Of a stretch of 64,000 nt of DNA, positions 32,957-41,046 are shown piece by piece. The notes below the pieces were generated by a model. The model was not told where the DNA came from. It saw only the letters and a program-made list of their open reading frames with translations, and did no database searches. The DNA is taken from assembly GCA_016235555.1 (NCBI GenBank), contig JACRKC010000110.1, forward strand, positions 48,846 to 112,845, written 5' to 3'. Origin of the DNA: Verrucomicrobiota bacterium. Lineage in GTDB: Bacteria > Verrucomicrobiota > Verrucomicrobiia > Opitutales > Opitutaceae. The translations under genes and the position numbers were made by a program. Each line of letters opens with the position of its first letter. Positions within the stretch are counted from its first letter, which is position 1.

Positions 32957-33033
32957 TTTTTTACCACGGATTACGCAGACTTGCCCGCTTCACCCGCCAG
33001 AGGCGGGCAAGGAGGCGGGTGAAGCACGGATGA
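32954..33033. repeat. Dispersed repeat fragment upstream of gene 32426-32956
   Basis: TTTTTTTACCACGGATTACG followed by CAGACTTGCCCGCTTCACC and GCGGGTGAAGCACGGATGAC, an altered copy of the dispersed repeat with an additional CCCGCC...GGCGGG hairpin. Confidence 0.55.
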
Positions 33034-33459
33034 CTAGACCGGGGCGGCGTCGCTGAGCTCGGCGTAGATCTCCCGCCGGAGCTGATCCAGTTCGGCCCGG
33101 AAGGCGGGCTCGGTGTCGGCACGGGCCAGCGTCGCAGCCGTCGCGTGGCAGATCGTGCCGTGGTGGCGGGCAAACGCGTGGCCGATGGTCTCGATCGAAT
33201 GGTCGGTGAGTTCCCGGGCCAGCTGCATGGCCACGTGCCGCGCGAGCGCGATCGGGGCCTCGCGCCGGTGGGCGATCAGATTCGGCCGGCGGAACCCGTA
33301 GCGCGCCGCCACGCGGTCCATGATGAGCGCGAGGTCCGCCGGCACAGTCCCGAGCTCGCCCGCCTCGGCCTCGACGGCCGCGCTCACGGCCTCCGCCGCG
33401 ATAAGCATCGCGGCGTGGGCTTCGCGGAAGGCGAGCAGAGCTTGGGACACGGTGGGCAT
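33034..33459 (-). CDS. DnaA domain-IV-like DNA-binding protein
   Basis: 141 residues. After a helical N-terminus, residues ~55-120 (VAARYGFRRPNLIAHRREAP, LARHVAMQLARELTDHSIET, IGHAFARHHGTICHATAATL) follow the layout of the DnaA C-terminal domain that binds DnaA boxes, with HHGTICHA in place of the DnaA signature DHTTVLHA. No AAA+ domain is present. It could recognise DnaA-box-like sites on phage or host DNA, either recruiting replication factors or competing with host DnaA. Found in the early operon downstream of MuA/MuB. Confidence 0.75.
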   Translation of the reverse strand: MPTVSQALLAFREAHAAMLIAAEAVSAAVEAEAGELGTVPADLALIMDRVAARYGFRRPNLIAHRREAPIALARHVAMQLARELTDHSIETIGHAFARHHGTICHATAATLARADTEPAFRAELDQLRREIYAELSDAAPV

Positions 33460-33473
33460 GGCGGGCGGCGGGT

Positions 33474-33929
33474 TCAGGCGGCCTTTTCGGCATCCTTCGT
33501 CTCAAACGAGACCGTGATCTTGCCCGCCGTTTCGCAGAGCTTGACCAGGGTGCGGGCCTTGATCGTGCCGAGCAGCTCGGCCGCGAACTTGCGGAAATCC
33601 GCCACGGGCCGGTGCACGACCTCGGTTTCGAAGAGGCGCGTGAAATCGCCGCCGGCGGCCTCCTTGATCCTGGCGAATTTCTTGTCGGAGGGCTTGAGCG
33701 TGCTCTTGAGCGTGGCGCCGGCCTGCGTGACGCGGGCGATGCAGCCATCGTCGCCTTCAAACGTGATCGAGGCGCCGCCGCCCTCGGTGGGCACGGCCTC
33801 GTCGGGCCGGGTCTCGGCCTCGGTGGCGATCTGTTCCTTGAGCGTCTTGAGTTCGGCCGTGAGATCGGCGATCTGGCGGTCGATCTCGACGGCGCGGCTG
33901 ATGGTGGAGCGGAGACGGGTGTCAGTCAT
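33474..33929 (-). CDS. Hypothetical early-operon protein with coiled coil
   Basis: 151 residues. N-terminal coiled coil (SRAVEIDRQIADLTAELKTL KEQIATEAE), then a beta/alpha part (GASITFEGDDGCIARVTQAG, LKPSDKKFARIKEAAGGDFT) ending TVSFETKDAEKAA. Not recognised; conserved look and tight operon packing (15-bp gap to the next gene) support it. Confidence 0.6.
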   Translation of the reverse strand: MTDTRLRSTISRAVEIDRQIADLTAELKTLKEQIATEAETRPDEAVPTEGGGASITFEGDDGCIARVTQAGATLKSTLKPSDKKFARIKEAAGGDFTRLFETEVVHRPVADFRKFAAELLGTIKARTLVKLCETAGKITVSFETKDAEKAA

Positions 33930-33940
33930 TGCTTTTCCGG

Positions 33941-34255
33941 TTATGGGTTATTGGCGATGGGTGATGGGGACAGGCGCGGCGCCACGGCCACGCGCAGGCC
34001 GAGCTGCACGGTCTGGTGGTAGAACACGGCGAGCACGCGGGAGTCGTCCGGGTGCGAGACGAGGCCGAGCGAATCGGAGTGGCCGTAGCACTCGAACAGC
34101 GGCGCGGCGTCGATCACGCGGCAAAATCCGGCGCTCACCGGCGTGAAGCCTTCGCGGCGGGCGACGCTGCAGATCTGCTCGTGCGTGTCGGGCGCGAGCC
34201 CGAGGCACACGCGCGGCGCGCCGGTGGCCGGGTGCTTGAGGAGGACGTATTTCAC
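33941..34255 (-). CDS. Hypothetical early-operon protein
   Basis: 104 residues (KYVLLKHPATGAPRVCLGLA ... LRVAVAPRLSPSPIANNP). Compact alpha/beta with two Cys and GFTPVSAGFCRVIDAAPLFE. The last ~10 residues derive from a CCCATCGCCAATAACCC-like spacer and are probably not functional. Unknown role. Confidence 0.55.
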   Translation of the reverse strand: MKYVLLKHPATGAPRVCLGLAPDTHEQICSVARREGFTPVSAGFCRVIDAAPLFECYGHSDSLGLVSHPDDSRVLAVFYHQTVQLGLRVAVAPRLSPSPIANNP

Positions 34256-34310
34256 GGGAGGAATCAGTAGCGAGTAGTGAGTAGCGGGTAGTGAGCAGGC
34301 CGGGCCTGGC

Positions 34311-34748
34311 TCAGGCCCGCGGGATTTCGTTGTCGGTGCGGAGCACGATCACGGGCGTCTTCGTCTTCACCCAGAGATCGGCCTCCTTGAAGAACTTGGC
34401 CGGCACTTGCTCGATGGCCTCGCCCACCGTGTGCACGGGCAGGAGGCGGCCCCGCTTCGTGGTGTTGAAATCGTAGGCGCTGCGGAAAATGCGATCGAGC
34501 GTGGTGGCCGGGCTCTCGACCTCCGGGATCTGGAGCACCCAGCCCACGAGGTCGATCTTCGGCATCGCGCACGTGGGATCGCTCACGAGGAGGACGTATT
34601 GTTTCTTCACCGGCGGCGGAGCTTCCTCGGCGGTGGGATCGGGCTGCACGGCGAGCTGCATCTCTTCGACGACGCGGCGGAGCGTGGCGGGCTCGAGCTG
34701 GTTCTTCTTCAGGATTTCGGCGACTTTGTTGACTTCGATTTTGGCCAT
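34311..34748 (-). CDS. Hypothetical early-operon protein
   Basis: 145 residues (AKIEVNKVAEILKKNQLEPA ... IVLRTDNEIPRA). N-terminal helix, then KKQYVLLVSDPTCAMPKIDL and GWVLQIPEVESPATTLDRIF, alpha/beta. Not a family I recognise. Spacer DNA of the TCTAGGGTCTGGGG type separates it from the gene upstream. Confidence 0.6.
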   Translation of the reverse strand: MAKIEVNKVAEILKKNQLEPATLRRVVEEMQLAVQPDPTAEEAPPPVKKQYVLLVSDPTCAMPKIDLVGWVLQIPEVESPATTLDRIFRSAYDFNTTKRGRLLPVHTVGEAIEQVPAKFFKEADLWVKTKTPVIVLRTDNEIPRA

Positions 34749-34797
34749 GGTGGTGGTGATTTGGGTTTAGGATTTGGGTTCTAGGGTCTGGGGATGT

Positions 34798-35010
34798 TTA
34801 CTGGCCGCCGCCGGCCGGGGGCTGGGTGCAGCCGGCGAGGCCGCTGCGGGCCGCGGTCTTTTCCACCCGCGCCAGGAGGCGGGCGCACTCGCGGCACACA
34901 TAGCCCTCGAGGTCACGGTCGGGGATGCCGGCGTGCTCGCGCTCGCCACAGCACACGCACGGGCGCGTGGGCCGGGCCTGCTTTCGCGGGACTGCCGGGG
35001 AGTGACTCAT
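34798..35010 (-). CDS. Small zinc-ribbon-type protein
   Basis: 70 residues from the ATG at 35010, which overlaps the upstream stop. RPCVCCGEREHAGIPDRDLE followed by GYVCRECARLLARVEK gives two Cys pairs spaced as in a small zinc ribbon. Likely a DNA- or protein-binding accessory of the early operon. Confidence 0.6.
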   Translation of the reverse strand: MSHSPAVPRKQARPTRPCVCCGEREHAGIPDRDLEGYVCRECARLLARVEKTAARSGLAGCTQPPAGGGQ

Positions 35011-35354
35011 GCGGCCTCCTTTGCGGGGAGCACGGTCCAGCAATTATCGCGGACGGCGCGGGTGTAGGCGGCGGCGTAGGTGCCAAAGTTGCCGCACTCG
35101 CCGTTGCCGGCGAAGAGGCCGACGGCCGCCGCGTTCGCCGGGAAGATGGCCCAGCCGCCGCGGGCGTTGGGCGCGATGCGCACCTCGATTTCCCCGGCGA
35201 TGCGGGGAAAAAATTCATCAAGCCAGGCCCGCAGCCAGCCAGATTTTTTTACCGCGGATGGCGCCGATGAACACGGATACGCTGGCGCGACCACGGTGCC
35301 TTGATCCGTGGCATCCGTGTAATCCGTGGTGAAAGATTTTTGGATCGGGCTCAT
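35007..35354 (-). CDS. Hypothetical protein with repeat-derived N-terminus
   Basis: 115 residues from the ATG at 35354 (MSPIQKS), which overlaps the upstream stop. Residues ~8-38 are encoded by the dispersed repeat (FTTDYTDATDQGT, SAPSAVKK), so the native start may have been displaced; a GTG near the VKKSGWLRAW segment is an alternative. The remainder (DEFFPRIAGEIEVRIAPNAR, NFGTYAAAYTRAVRDNCWTV) looks genuine. Unknown function. Confidence 0.5.
   Translation of the reverse strand: MSPIQKSFTTDYTDATDQGTVVAPAYPCSSAPSAVKKSGWLRAWLDEFFPRIAGEIEVRIAPNARGGWAIFPANAAAVGLFAGNGECGNFGTYAAAYTRAVRDNCWTVLPAKEAA
35244..35337. repeat. Dispersed ACCACGGAT repeat pair within a coding region
   Basis: Left half TTTTTTTACCGCGGATGGCG (35244 onward, continuing to GAACACGGAT) and right half ATCCGTGGCATCCGTGTAAT (then CCGTGGTGAAA) flank ~20 bp. 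Inserted near the 5' end of gene 35007-35354. Confidence 0.65.
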
Positions 35355-35584
35355 TTTTTGTTCCGGGGTTGGGGGCATTGGGGGTGACCGCACGGGCCGC
35401 TCGCTCCCACGAAGCCACAGAACGTGCAGCGCCGGACCAGCGCCTCGGCATGGCGAGTGTTGGTGCGGGCAGCGCGCACCCAGCCGATGGCGGCCGGCAA
35501 GCTGCCGAGCGCGAGGCCGTGCTCGGCGAAGCGGCACGCGTCGTTCGCGAGCCGCAGGTGGAGATCGAACAGATCGGGGTTCAT
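35351..35584 (-). CDS. Small Cys-rich early protein
   Basis: 77 residues from the ATG at 35584 (NPDLFDLHLRLANDACRFAE), ending RRCTFCGFVGASGPCGHPQC, a probable C-terminal zinc-binding knuckle. ATGA overlaps on both sides. Unknown function. Confidence 0.6.
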   Translation of the reverse strand: MNPDLFDLHLRLANDACRFAEHGLALGSLPAAIGWVRAARTNTRHAEALVRRCTFCGFVGASGPCGHPQCPQPRNKK

Positions 35585-35874
35585 GGCAGTTGCTGAAGCG
35601 CGATCCAGGTGGCGAGGCCGGTGGCGGCGACGAGCGCGGCGGAGGCGGCGAGCACGCCCCACGCGCGATCGCGCGCGGGCTGGCGCACGCTCGCGCGCAG
35701 GATGCCCTGGCTCTGCGTTGCCAGCTCGATGCGGTTTTCCGGCACGCCGAAGTGCCGGGCCGCCGCGGTGCGGGCGGCGAGCGAGGCGGACGAAGTGTGC
35801 TCGGCCGAGGCCGCGCTCGTGCTGGCGGTGAACACGCCGCACACGCGGCGGACAAAGACGGTGGTGGTTTTCAT
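35581..35874 (-). CDS. Small membrane-anchored early protein
   Basis: 97 residues from the ATG at 35874 (KTTTVFVRRVCGVFTASTSA). A single C-terminal hydrophobic segment (WGVLAASAALVAATGLATWI) suggests a tail anchor. ATGA coupling on both sides. Unknown function. Confidence 0.55.
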   Translation of the reverse strand: MKTTTVFVRRVCGVFTASTSAASAEHTSSASLAARTAAARHFGVPENRIELATQSQGILRASVRQPARDRAWGVLAASAALVAATGLATWIALQQLP

Positions 35875-36329
35875 GGGGTGATGGCGGGGGTCTCGGGTTT
35901 CGGGGCCGGGGTCTGGGGGGCGGAGGCGGCGGTCAGGTTGCGCTGCCACGTCTTGATCGCCTGGGCGGCGGCGCGGCAGTGGCTCCGGGCGAGCGGGAAA
36001 TTGGCCTCGCGGCGGCAGCGATCGGCCTCGGTGAGGTGGCGCGTGACGAACGCCGTGGGCACGCCGGCGAGCAGGCCGCCCTCGGCGACCTCGCCCGCCT
36101 CCGCCCGGCCCTCGATCTTCGCCACGACGGCCTGCAGCCGCGGCAACCAGGTGGCGACCGGCGCCTCCTCCCATTGCTGCGCCGCGAGACGCGTGCGCCA
36201 GGTGCGCGCACTGCCGAGCTCGGGGAAACGCCGCGTGAGTTCGACGTCGGACAGGCTGTGCTCGGCCTGAAAGGCGACGATGCGCTCCACGCACAGCGCG
36301 GCCTCGGTGGTTTCGAGGGTGTCGCTCAT
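35871..36329 (-). CDS. Hypothetical early protein, MuB-proximal
   Basis: 152 residues from the ATG at 36329 (SDTLETTEAALCVERIVAFQ). HSLSDVELTRRFPELGSART WRTRL is a plausible HTH, followed by helices with VPTAFVTRHLTEADRCRREA. The C-terminal ~20 residues are Pro/Ala-rich and derive from a GGTCTGGGG-type spacer. Possibly DNA-binding; not assigned. Confidence 0.55.
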   Translation of the reverse strand: MSDTLETTEAALCVERIVAFQAEHSLSDVELTRRFPELGSARTWRTRLAAQQWEEAPVATWLPRLQAVVAKIEGRAEAGEVAEGGLLAGVPTAFVTRHLTEADRCRREANFPLARSHCRAAAQAIKTWQRNLTAASAPQTPAPKPETPAITP

Positions 36330-36616
36330 GGCTTGAGGAGCTTCACCGCTCCGGGCAGTTGCTTGAGTTCGACGACATCGTCGCCCGCCACGTCCTCCGC
36401 TTTCGGCGGGAGCACCTGACTGCGGCTGACGACCTGGACGCTCACGTTGGCGCGCCGCGGCTGGATGCGAAACGTATCGTCGCCCGTCGCGCGCTCGAAA
36501 CTCTTGCGCGCGGGCACGGCCTCGCTGAGGAGTTCGATCAGCTTGCCCGCCATGCCCGGCTTGGCCGGGATGACGTAGCAATCGTAGCCGATGTTGAGGA
36601 CGATCGCGTGCGTCAT
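36326..36616 (-). CDS. Hypothetical early protein
   Basis: 96 residues (THAIVLNIGYDCYVIPAKPG ... LPGAVKLLKP), an alpha/beta small protein of unknown family, ATGA-coupled to neighbours on both sides. Confidence 0.55.
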   Translation of the reverse strand: MTHAIVLNIGYDCYVIPAKPGMAGKLIELLSEAVPARKSFERATGDDTFRIQPRRANVSVQVVSRSQVLPPKAEDVAGDDVVELKQLPGAVKLLKP

Positions 36617-36879
36617 GGCGTCGTGCCCTCCCGCGCCTCGCGCTCGAGTTGGGCACGCAGGCGCGCCCGCTCGACGAGGCGCCCCTCGTTGCGTTTTTCG
36701 ATGGCGGCGATGGCGTTTTCCAGCCGGTCGATCTCGGCCTGGTCGCGATCCATCGCGCGATCAAGCAGCGCGGCCTGCAAGAGCGTGGTCGAGTATCTCG
36801 CGAGCACCGCCGTCGCGCGCTCGTCCTTCAGGGGCCCGGCCCCTGGCTGTGGCTTGCGGGTGGCGTGCTTCATGGTCAC
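36613..36879 (-). CDS. Small coiled-coil early protein
   Basis: 88 residues; the C-terminal ~45 residues (DRDQAEIDRLENAIAAIEKR NEGRLVERARLRAQL) form a strong coiled coil. Stop overlaps the next gene and the start overlaps the MuB stop. May assist the transposition ATPase, inferred only from coupling. Confidence 0.55.
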   Translation of the reverse strand: MTMKHATRKPQPGAGPLKDERATAVLARYSTTLLQAALLDRAMDRDQAEIDRLENAIAAIEKRNEGRLVERARLRAQLEREAREGTTP

Positions 36880-37973
36880 GCCTCCTTGCGGAAGACTTCG
36901 CCCATCATCTGCTCGCGCAGGCCGAGGGCCTCGAAAAAGTGGATCTCCGCCAAACGCGTCTTCTTCTTCGACGCGACGCGGCTCGCCAGCCTGAGCACCT
37001 GCGAGAGCAGGCGCAGCCGGCCTTGCTGCCGCGGCATTTTGTTGTTGGCGAGCTGGGCGCAGGCCGCGAGGAGCTTTTCGCCCGGCCGGGGGAAATACTG
37101 CACGACGATCGGCCGGAAATGCTCCTCGGTGAGCACGCGCGGGAGGCGGATCGGCATGCCGATCCGGCCGAGCACCTGCTCGAAAATGTAGGCGCCCTTG
37201 TTAAGTTCCTGCTCGAGGCGCGTGGTGGCGAGCAGCGCCAGGGCGCAGCCCCGGCGGTCGTGCAGCTCGCGCAGGAACTCCACCTTCTCCGGCAGCGAAC
37301 GCCGGTCGGTGGGCAGGAGGCGCGTGGCCTCGTCGACGATGAGCATGCGATGCTCGTTCATGGTGCGGAAGCAGTGCTCGCGCATCTGGCCGATCGAGGC
37401 GTTCACGTTCCCGCCGGTGGCCCGGCAAATCTCGCCAAGGAACACGCGGGTGCCGCCGATGGCGTTGGCTTCCACGCGCACCGTCTTGCCGTGGTTGTTG
37501 CGATCCATCCGCGCCCAGACCTCCGTGCACAGCGTCTTGCCGTGGCCGCTGTCGCCCTCGATGAGCGTGATCGAATTGTTGGCGACGGCGTAGTCGAGCC
37601 CGGCCCAGATGAGCTGGGCGATCGGGTTCTCCGCAAACTCCGCGCGGATGATGCCGGCCCGCTCGCGGGCGATCTTGCGGTAGCCCTCGATGCGCTCGAG
37701 CACGTCGTCGTAGTTTTCGAGCGTGCCCTTGAGGGCGCCGAAGATCGCGCGCTGGCCCTCGGCGGGATCGTCGTAGCCGAGCGCCTGCGCGCAGGCCTCC
37801 CAGCCCATGCCTTCGTCGAGCGCATGCTGGTGAAACCAGAGCAGGCGGCCGGAGACTTCGGTGTCGAGATGCCGCCAGTTCTCCAGGTTGATCGGCACGT
37901 TGATGCGGGCGTGAGCCGTGGCCGTGCGCGCATGGTCGGCACGGTCGGGCGTTTCGAGCAGGTTCGATTTCAT
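36876..37973 (-). CDS. MuB-like transposition AAA ATPase
   Basis: 365 residues. Walker A GDSGHGKT at ~140-147, Walker B MLIVDEA at ~210-216, and a sensor-like LLATTRLEQEL further on, in the arrangement of MuB/IstB/TniB-type target-DNA-binding ATPases. The N-terminal ~95 residues contain helices that could be DNA-binding. It lies directly downstream of MuA, as in Mu. In the family it coats target DNA, confers target immunity and activates the transposase. Confidence 0.85.
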   Translation of the reverse strand: MKSNLLETPDRADHARTATAHARINVPINLENWRHLDTEVSGRLLWFHQHALDEGMGWEACAQALGYDDPAEGQRAIFGALKGTLENYDDVLERIEGYRKIARERAGIIRAEFAENPIAQLIWAGLDYAVANNSITLIEGDSGHGKTLCTEVWARMDRNNHGKTVRVEANAIGGTRVFLGEICRATGGNVNASIGQMREHCFRTMNEHRMLIVDEATRLLPTDRRSLPEKVEFLRELHDRRGCALALLATTRLEQELNKGAYIFEQVLGRIGMPIRLPRVLTEEHFRPIVVQYFPRPGEKLLAACAQLANNKMPRQQGRLRLLSQVLRLASRVASKKKTRLAEIHFFEALGLREQMMGEVFRKEA

Positions 37974-38025
37974 GGTGTCCTCGGGTGAAAATCAGGTTCT
38001 GGGGTCTGGGCTCTCGGGTCTGGGG

Positions 38026-39993
38026 TCAGTCGCTGCGCAGGAGGGCGGAGATCTCGCCCGCGCTCAGTTTGGGCAGCGCGACGCCGGCCTCGGCGAAGTC
38101 GTGCTCGGTCGCGGCGGCAAAATCCGCCGCGGTGAGCGTGGCCGCCGCCGCGGCCACGAGCTCGCGCGTGCCCTGGCGGCGCGCCCGCTCGGCGATGGCC
38201 GGCGAGACCGGGCGCGCCGCCTCGGTCGTATCATGGGTTGCGGTTGGTAGCTGGTTGGTTCGCCCATCGCCCATGGCGAGGCTGCCCACATTGCCGCGGC
38301 CGTCGCGGTGCTCGCCGGCCTTGGCGGCGGCGGCTTGATGGCGACCGAAAGGCATGATCTCGCGATACTGCAGGCGGCACTGCTCGCGGTAGCGCTTGCG
38401 GCGTTCGAAGCTCTCGCGGTCATCCCACTGGCCGGTGGCGGAAAATTGCGGCACGCGGTCGACCGCCTCGGCCACGCAGAGCAGCTCGGCATAGCCAAAC
38501 GGGCGCTCGCCCTGCTCACTTTTTTCTCCCAAACCGAGCGCGCGGCGCTCCGCGCTGCGGGCGCCCAGCTCGCGGTTGAGGATCGCGCAGCCCAGCTCCG
38601 GCCGCGCCGGATCGAAGCAGGCGGTGACCTTGTAGCCATCGCCCAGGCGCGCGAAGGCGTCGTGATAAAAAAAGAACGTCGCGTTGTGCTCGGCCACCTT
38701 GGGCGCCACATGCCCGCCGCGGATGGTGACCTCGGCCTGCACGGGCATGAGGCGGTAGCTTTCCTCGACGGTGGGCTTTTTCATGGGATGGGTGGCGAGA
38801 TGCGTCGCCCAGATTTCGTCGGGCACCCAGGCGCGGCGGCCGTGGAAACGCTGGGCATTGGCCGGGCCGTAGACGTCGCCCTCGACCGGCTCGCTGTTGA
38901 ACGCCACGAACGCGGCGTCGACCTTGGCGGTCCACGATTCAAACGAGGGAAACACCGTGCGCGGGTCGAGCCGGCCGTCGCGGCAGGCGAGCCACTGCTT
39001 GTTCTCCTTCTCCTTGACCCCGCGCCAGCGGCCCACGCTCACGCCCGCGAGCGCAAAGTATTTCTGGAGCTGGTTGAAGCGGTTCTCGATGAACTTCGTC
39101 TTCGCGCTCGTCGCGCGGTGGATGTGGCAGAATTGGTGGACGCTATCGAGGCGGTTGATGAGATCGGCATCCCACGTGCCGTATTCGAGACGCAGATAGC
39201 GGAACGCGCCCACCGAGTGGAAGAGGTGCGAAAGCGCCCAGAGGATGTCGCTGGCGCGGTAGGCATCGTTGTAGCGGAGCACCGTGGAGTGCCCCACGAA
39301 GCGTGCGCTCCCGACGTCGAGCCAGGGCAGCATCTGCGGGCGCACGAGCCGGCAACCGAATTTCGCGGCGCACGGATCGGCGTCGTCCGCCCACGGCACC
39401 CAGCACGGCTCGTTGGCCGTCATGTCGTCGCCCTCCCCGAGCAGGCCGGGGTAGATCGGGAGTTCGGCGCCCTCCTCGTCGATCCAGGTGAGATCGCGCG
39501 GGGTCACGATACCGTGCAGGTTGAACGCCTCCGGGCCGGCGTGGAGCAGGCGCGAGCTTTGCGTGACGCGCGCTTGCCGGCGCAGCGTGGGTGTGAGGGT
39601 GTGCTTGCTCGAGCGCGGCTTGAGGATGGCCTCCGCCAGCTCCGTGCGGCACTCCGGCGTGCGGGCGAACAGGCGCAGGGCGAGCGAGACCGAAACGGTC
39701 TTGGTCTTTTTCGGATCGTGCGGATCGGCCTGCAGGGTGAGCGCCTGCACGGCTTTTTGCTCCTGGTCTGTCAGACGCACGAGCGGGCGGCGGCCGGCGT
39801 TGGTGGAGTCGGGCCGCAGCGCCTCGTAACCGCCCAGCTTGAAGAGCTTCAGGTAGCGGGAGAGCGACGGGGCGGTCACGCCGAGTTTTTGCGCGATCTG
39901 CGCCTGGCTCTCACCGCCCGCGAGCGCCGCCGTGGCGGCGTCGACAATCGCGCGGCGGCGGTTCTCTTCGGAGACTTGATGCTCGGTGCTCAT
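38026..39993 (-). CDS. MuA-like transposase
   Basis: 655 residues, close to MuA length. N-terminal HTH (SQAQIAQKLGVTAPSLSRYL KLFKLGG); catalytic core with first Asp in LPWLDVGSARFVG (~226); Glu in TKFIENRFNQLQKYF (~303), a good match to the core Glu motif. At the position expected for the second Asp the sequence reads LRLEYGTWDADL, so either Glu 270 replaces it or Asp 275/277 serves. A C-terminal beta-barrel region (QAEVTIRGGHVAPKVAEHNA) fits Mu-type transposases. Carries out strand transfer for replicative transposition; early operon with MuB. Confidence 0.88.
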   Translation of the reverse strand: MSTEHQVSEENRRRAIVDAATAALAGGESQAQIAQKLGVTAPSLSRYLKLFKLGGYEALRPDSTNAGRRPLVRLTDQEQKAVQALTLQADPHDPKKTKTVSVSLALRLFARTPECRTELAEAILKPRSSKHTLTPTLRRQARVTQSSRLLHAGPEAFNLHGIVTPRDLTWIDEEGAELPIYPGLLGEGDDMTANEPCWVPWADDADPCAAKFGCRLVRPQMLPWLDVGSARFVGHSTVLRYNDAYRASDILWALSHLFHSVGAFRYLRLEYGTWDADLINRLDSVHQFCHIHRATSAKTKFIENRFNQLQKYFALAGVSVGRWRGVKEKENKQWLACRDGRLDPRTVFPSFESWTAKVDAAFVAFNSEPVEGDVYGPANAQRFHGRRAWVPDEIWATHLATHPMKKPTVEESYRLMPVQAEVTIRGGHVAPKVAEHNATFFFYHDAFARLGDGYKVTACFDPARPELGCAILNRELGARSAERRALGLGEKSEQGERPFGYAELLCVAEAVDRVPQFSATGQWDDRESFERRKRYREQCRLQYREIMPFGRHQAAAAKAGEHRDGRGNVGSLAMGDGRTNQLPTATHDTTEAARPVSPAIAERARRQGTRELVAAAAATLTAADFAAATEHDFAEAGVALPKLSAGEISALLRSD

Positions 39994-40109
39994 GGGCGCG
40001 AAAGGAGTTCCCCCGCCGCTCCTGCGTATTCACCCGCGGCCTCGCGGCGCGCGGCACCTGCGTGAGGTGTCCAGCGGTTTTGTGTCGGGACGGCGGGGGA
40101 AAGGGTATT

Positions 40110-40145
40110 CATCCGTGTGATCCGTGTAATCCGTGGTGAAAAATT
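40110..40145. repeat. Dispersed ATCCGTGGT repeat half-unit
   Basis: ATCCGTGTGATCCGTGTAAT then CCGTGGTGAAAAATTCC in the 156-bp gap between MuA and the ParB-like gene; only the right-hand half is present. The rest of the gap holds nothing else I recognise. Confidence 0.6.
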
Positions 40146-40149
40146 CCGG

Positions 40150-41016
40150 TCAGAACCCCGGCTTCCGGGTTGGATGTGCGGCGGCCTTTTCGAGCGAGGC
40201 CAGCACGGCGCCGCGGACATCCTCTGGCCACTCGGCGGCCTCGGTGGCGAAATCCCGCGCCAGCGTGCGGCGCTGGTCGGGCGCGAGCGACTCCCACCGA
40301 GCGAAACGGTGCTTCAGATCGCCCAGCGCGCGGGCGAACAGCGTGGGCAGATCGCGCGCCTTGAGTTCCTTGCCCTCGGTCGAATCCTTTCCGGCGATGG
40401 CCTGGATGATGGCGCCGAGGCCGATCTCATTGGCGAAGAGCTTCGGTTCGAACCATTCCTTGACCGTGCACTGCACCTCGCGCGGCCCATCGTGCCAGGT
40501 GCGCACCTTGTCGTTTTCAAACAGCTTCCGCACCTTGAGGGCTTGCTCGTAGAGGTCCTTTGAAAAACCCATTTCAAGCGCGAGCTGGTCGAGATTCTTC
40601 CCGATAGCCGATTGATCGGCTTTCGAGGTCCCGCGCTTCAGGTTTGCGAGCCGGCGCTGACGGCCGCCCTCGGCGGCCTGCGCGAGGATGGGCGCCGCGA
40701 GGTAGGCGCGGGCGCCCTTGGGCAGGTGCCGGCGGGCAACCAGCGAATCGAGGATGATTTCCGCGGCCTCGCCGCTGTTGCGCTTGACCGCCGGCAGCTC
40801 GGCACCGGCGCGGATGGCCGCCCGCGTGCGGTTGCGGCCGTCGATGATTCGATCGTCCTCATCGAGGATGATCGGGTAGTCGATCCCGCGCTCGCGCACG
40901 CTGGCGAGGATCGCCTGAAAATCGGGCGACGCCTCATCGAGCGGCGGGATGGCGGCGAGCAACGGGTGCTCGCGCAGGCTGTGCGGGTTGACGAAAAAGA
41001 CTTCGGGGACTTGCAT
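40150..41016 (-). CDS. ParB/Srx-fold nuclease-domain protein
   Basis: 288 residues. Residues ~10-75 form a ParB N-terminal domain (LLAAIPPLDEASPDFQAILA, GIDYPIILDEDDRIIDGRNR TRAAIRAG), where the IDGRNR box is the ParB catalytic/CTP-binding motif. A central HTH-like region follows (SKADQSAIGKNLDQLALEMG), as in ParB KorB-type domains. Early phage gene directly upstream of MuA. May bind phage DNA and regulate transposition or copy number; that role is inferred. Confidence 0.8.
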   Translation of the reverse strand: MQVPEVFFVNPHSLREHPLLAAIPPLDEASPDFQAILASVRERGIDYPIILDEDDRIIDGRNRTRAAIRAGAELPAVKRNSGEAAEIILDSLVARRHLPKGARAYLAAPILAQAAEGGRQRRLANLKRGTSKADQSAIGKNLDQLALEMGFSKDLYEQALKVRKLFENDKVRTWHDGPREVQCTVKEWFEPKLFANEIGLGAIIQAIAGKDSTEGKELKARDLPTLFARALGDLKHRFARWESLAPDQRRTLARDFATEAAEWPEDVRGAVLASLEKAAAHPTRKPGF

Positions 41017-41046
41017 GGAAAGAGGGCGGGGTTCAGGCTGCGGGGG

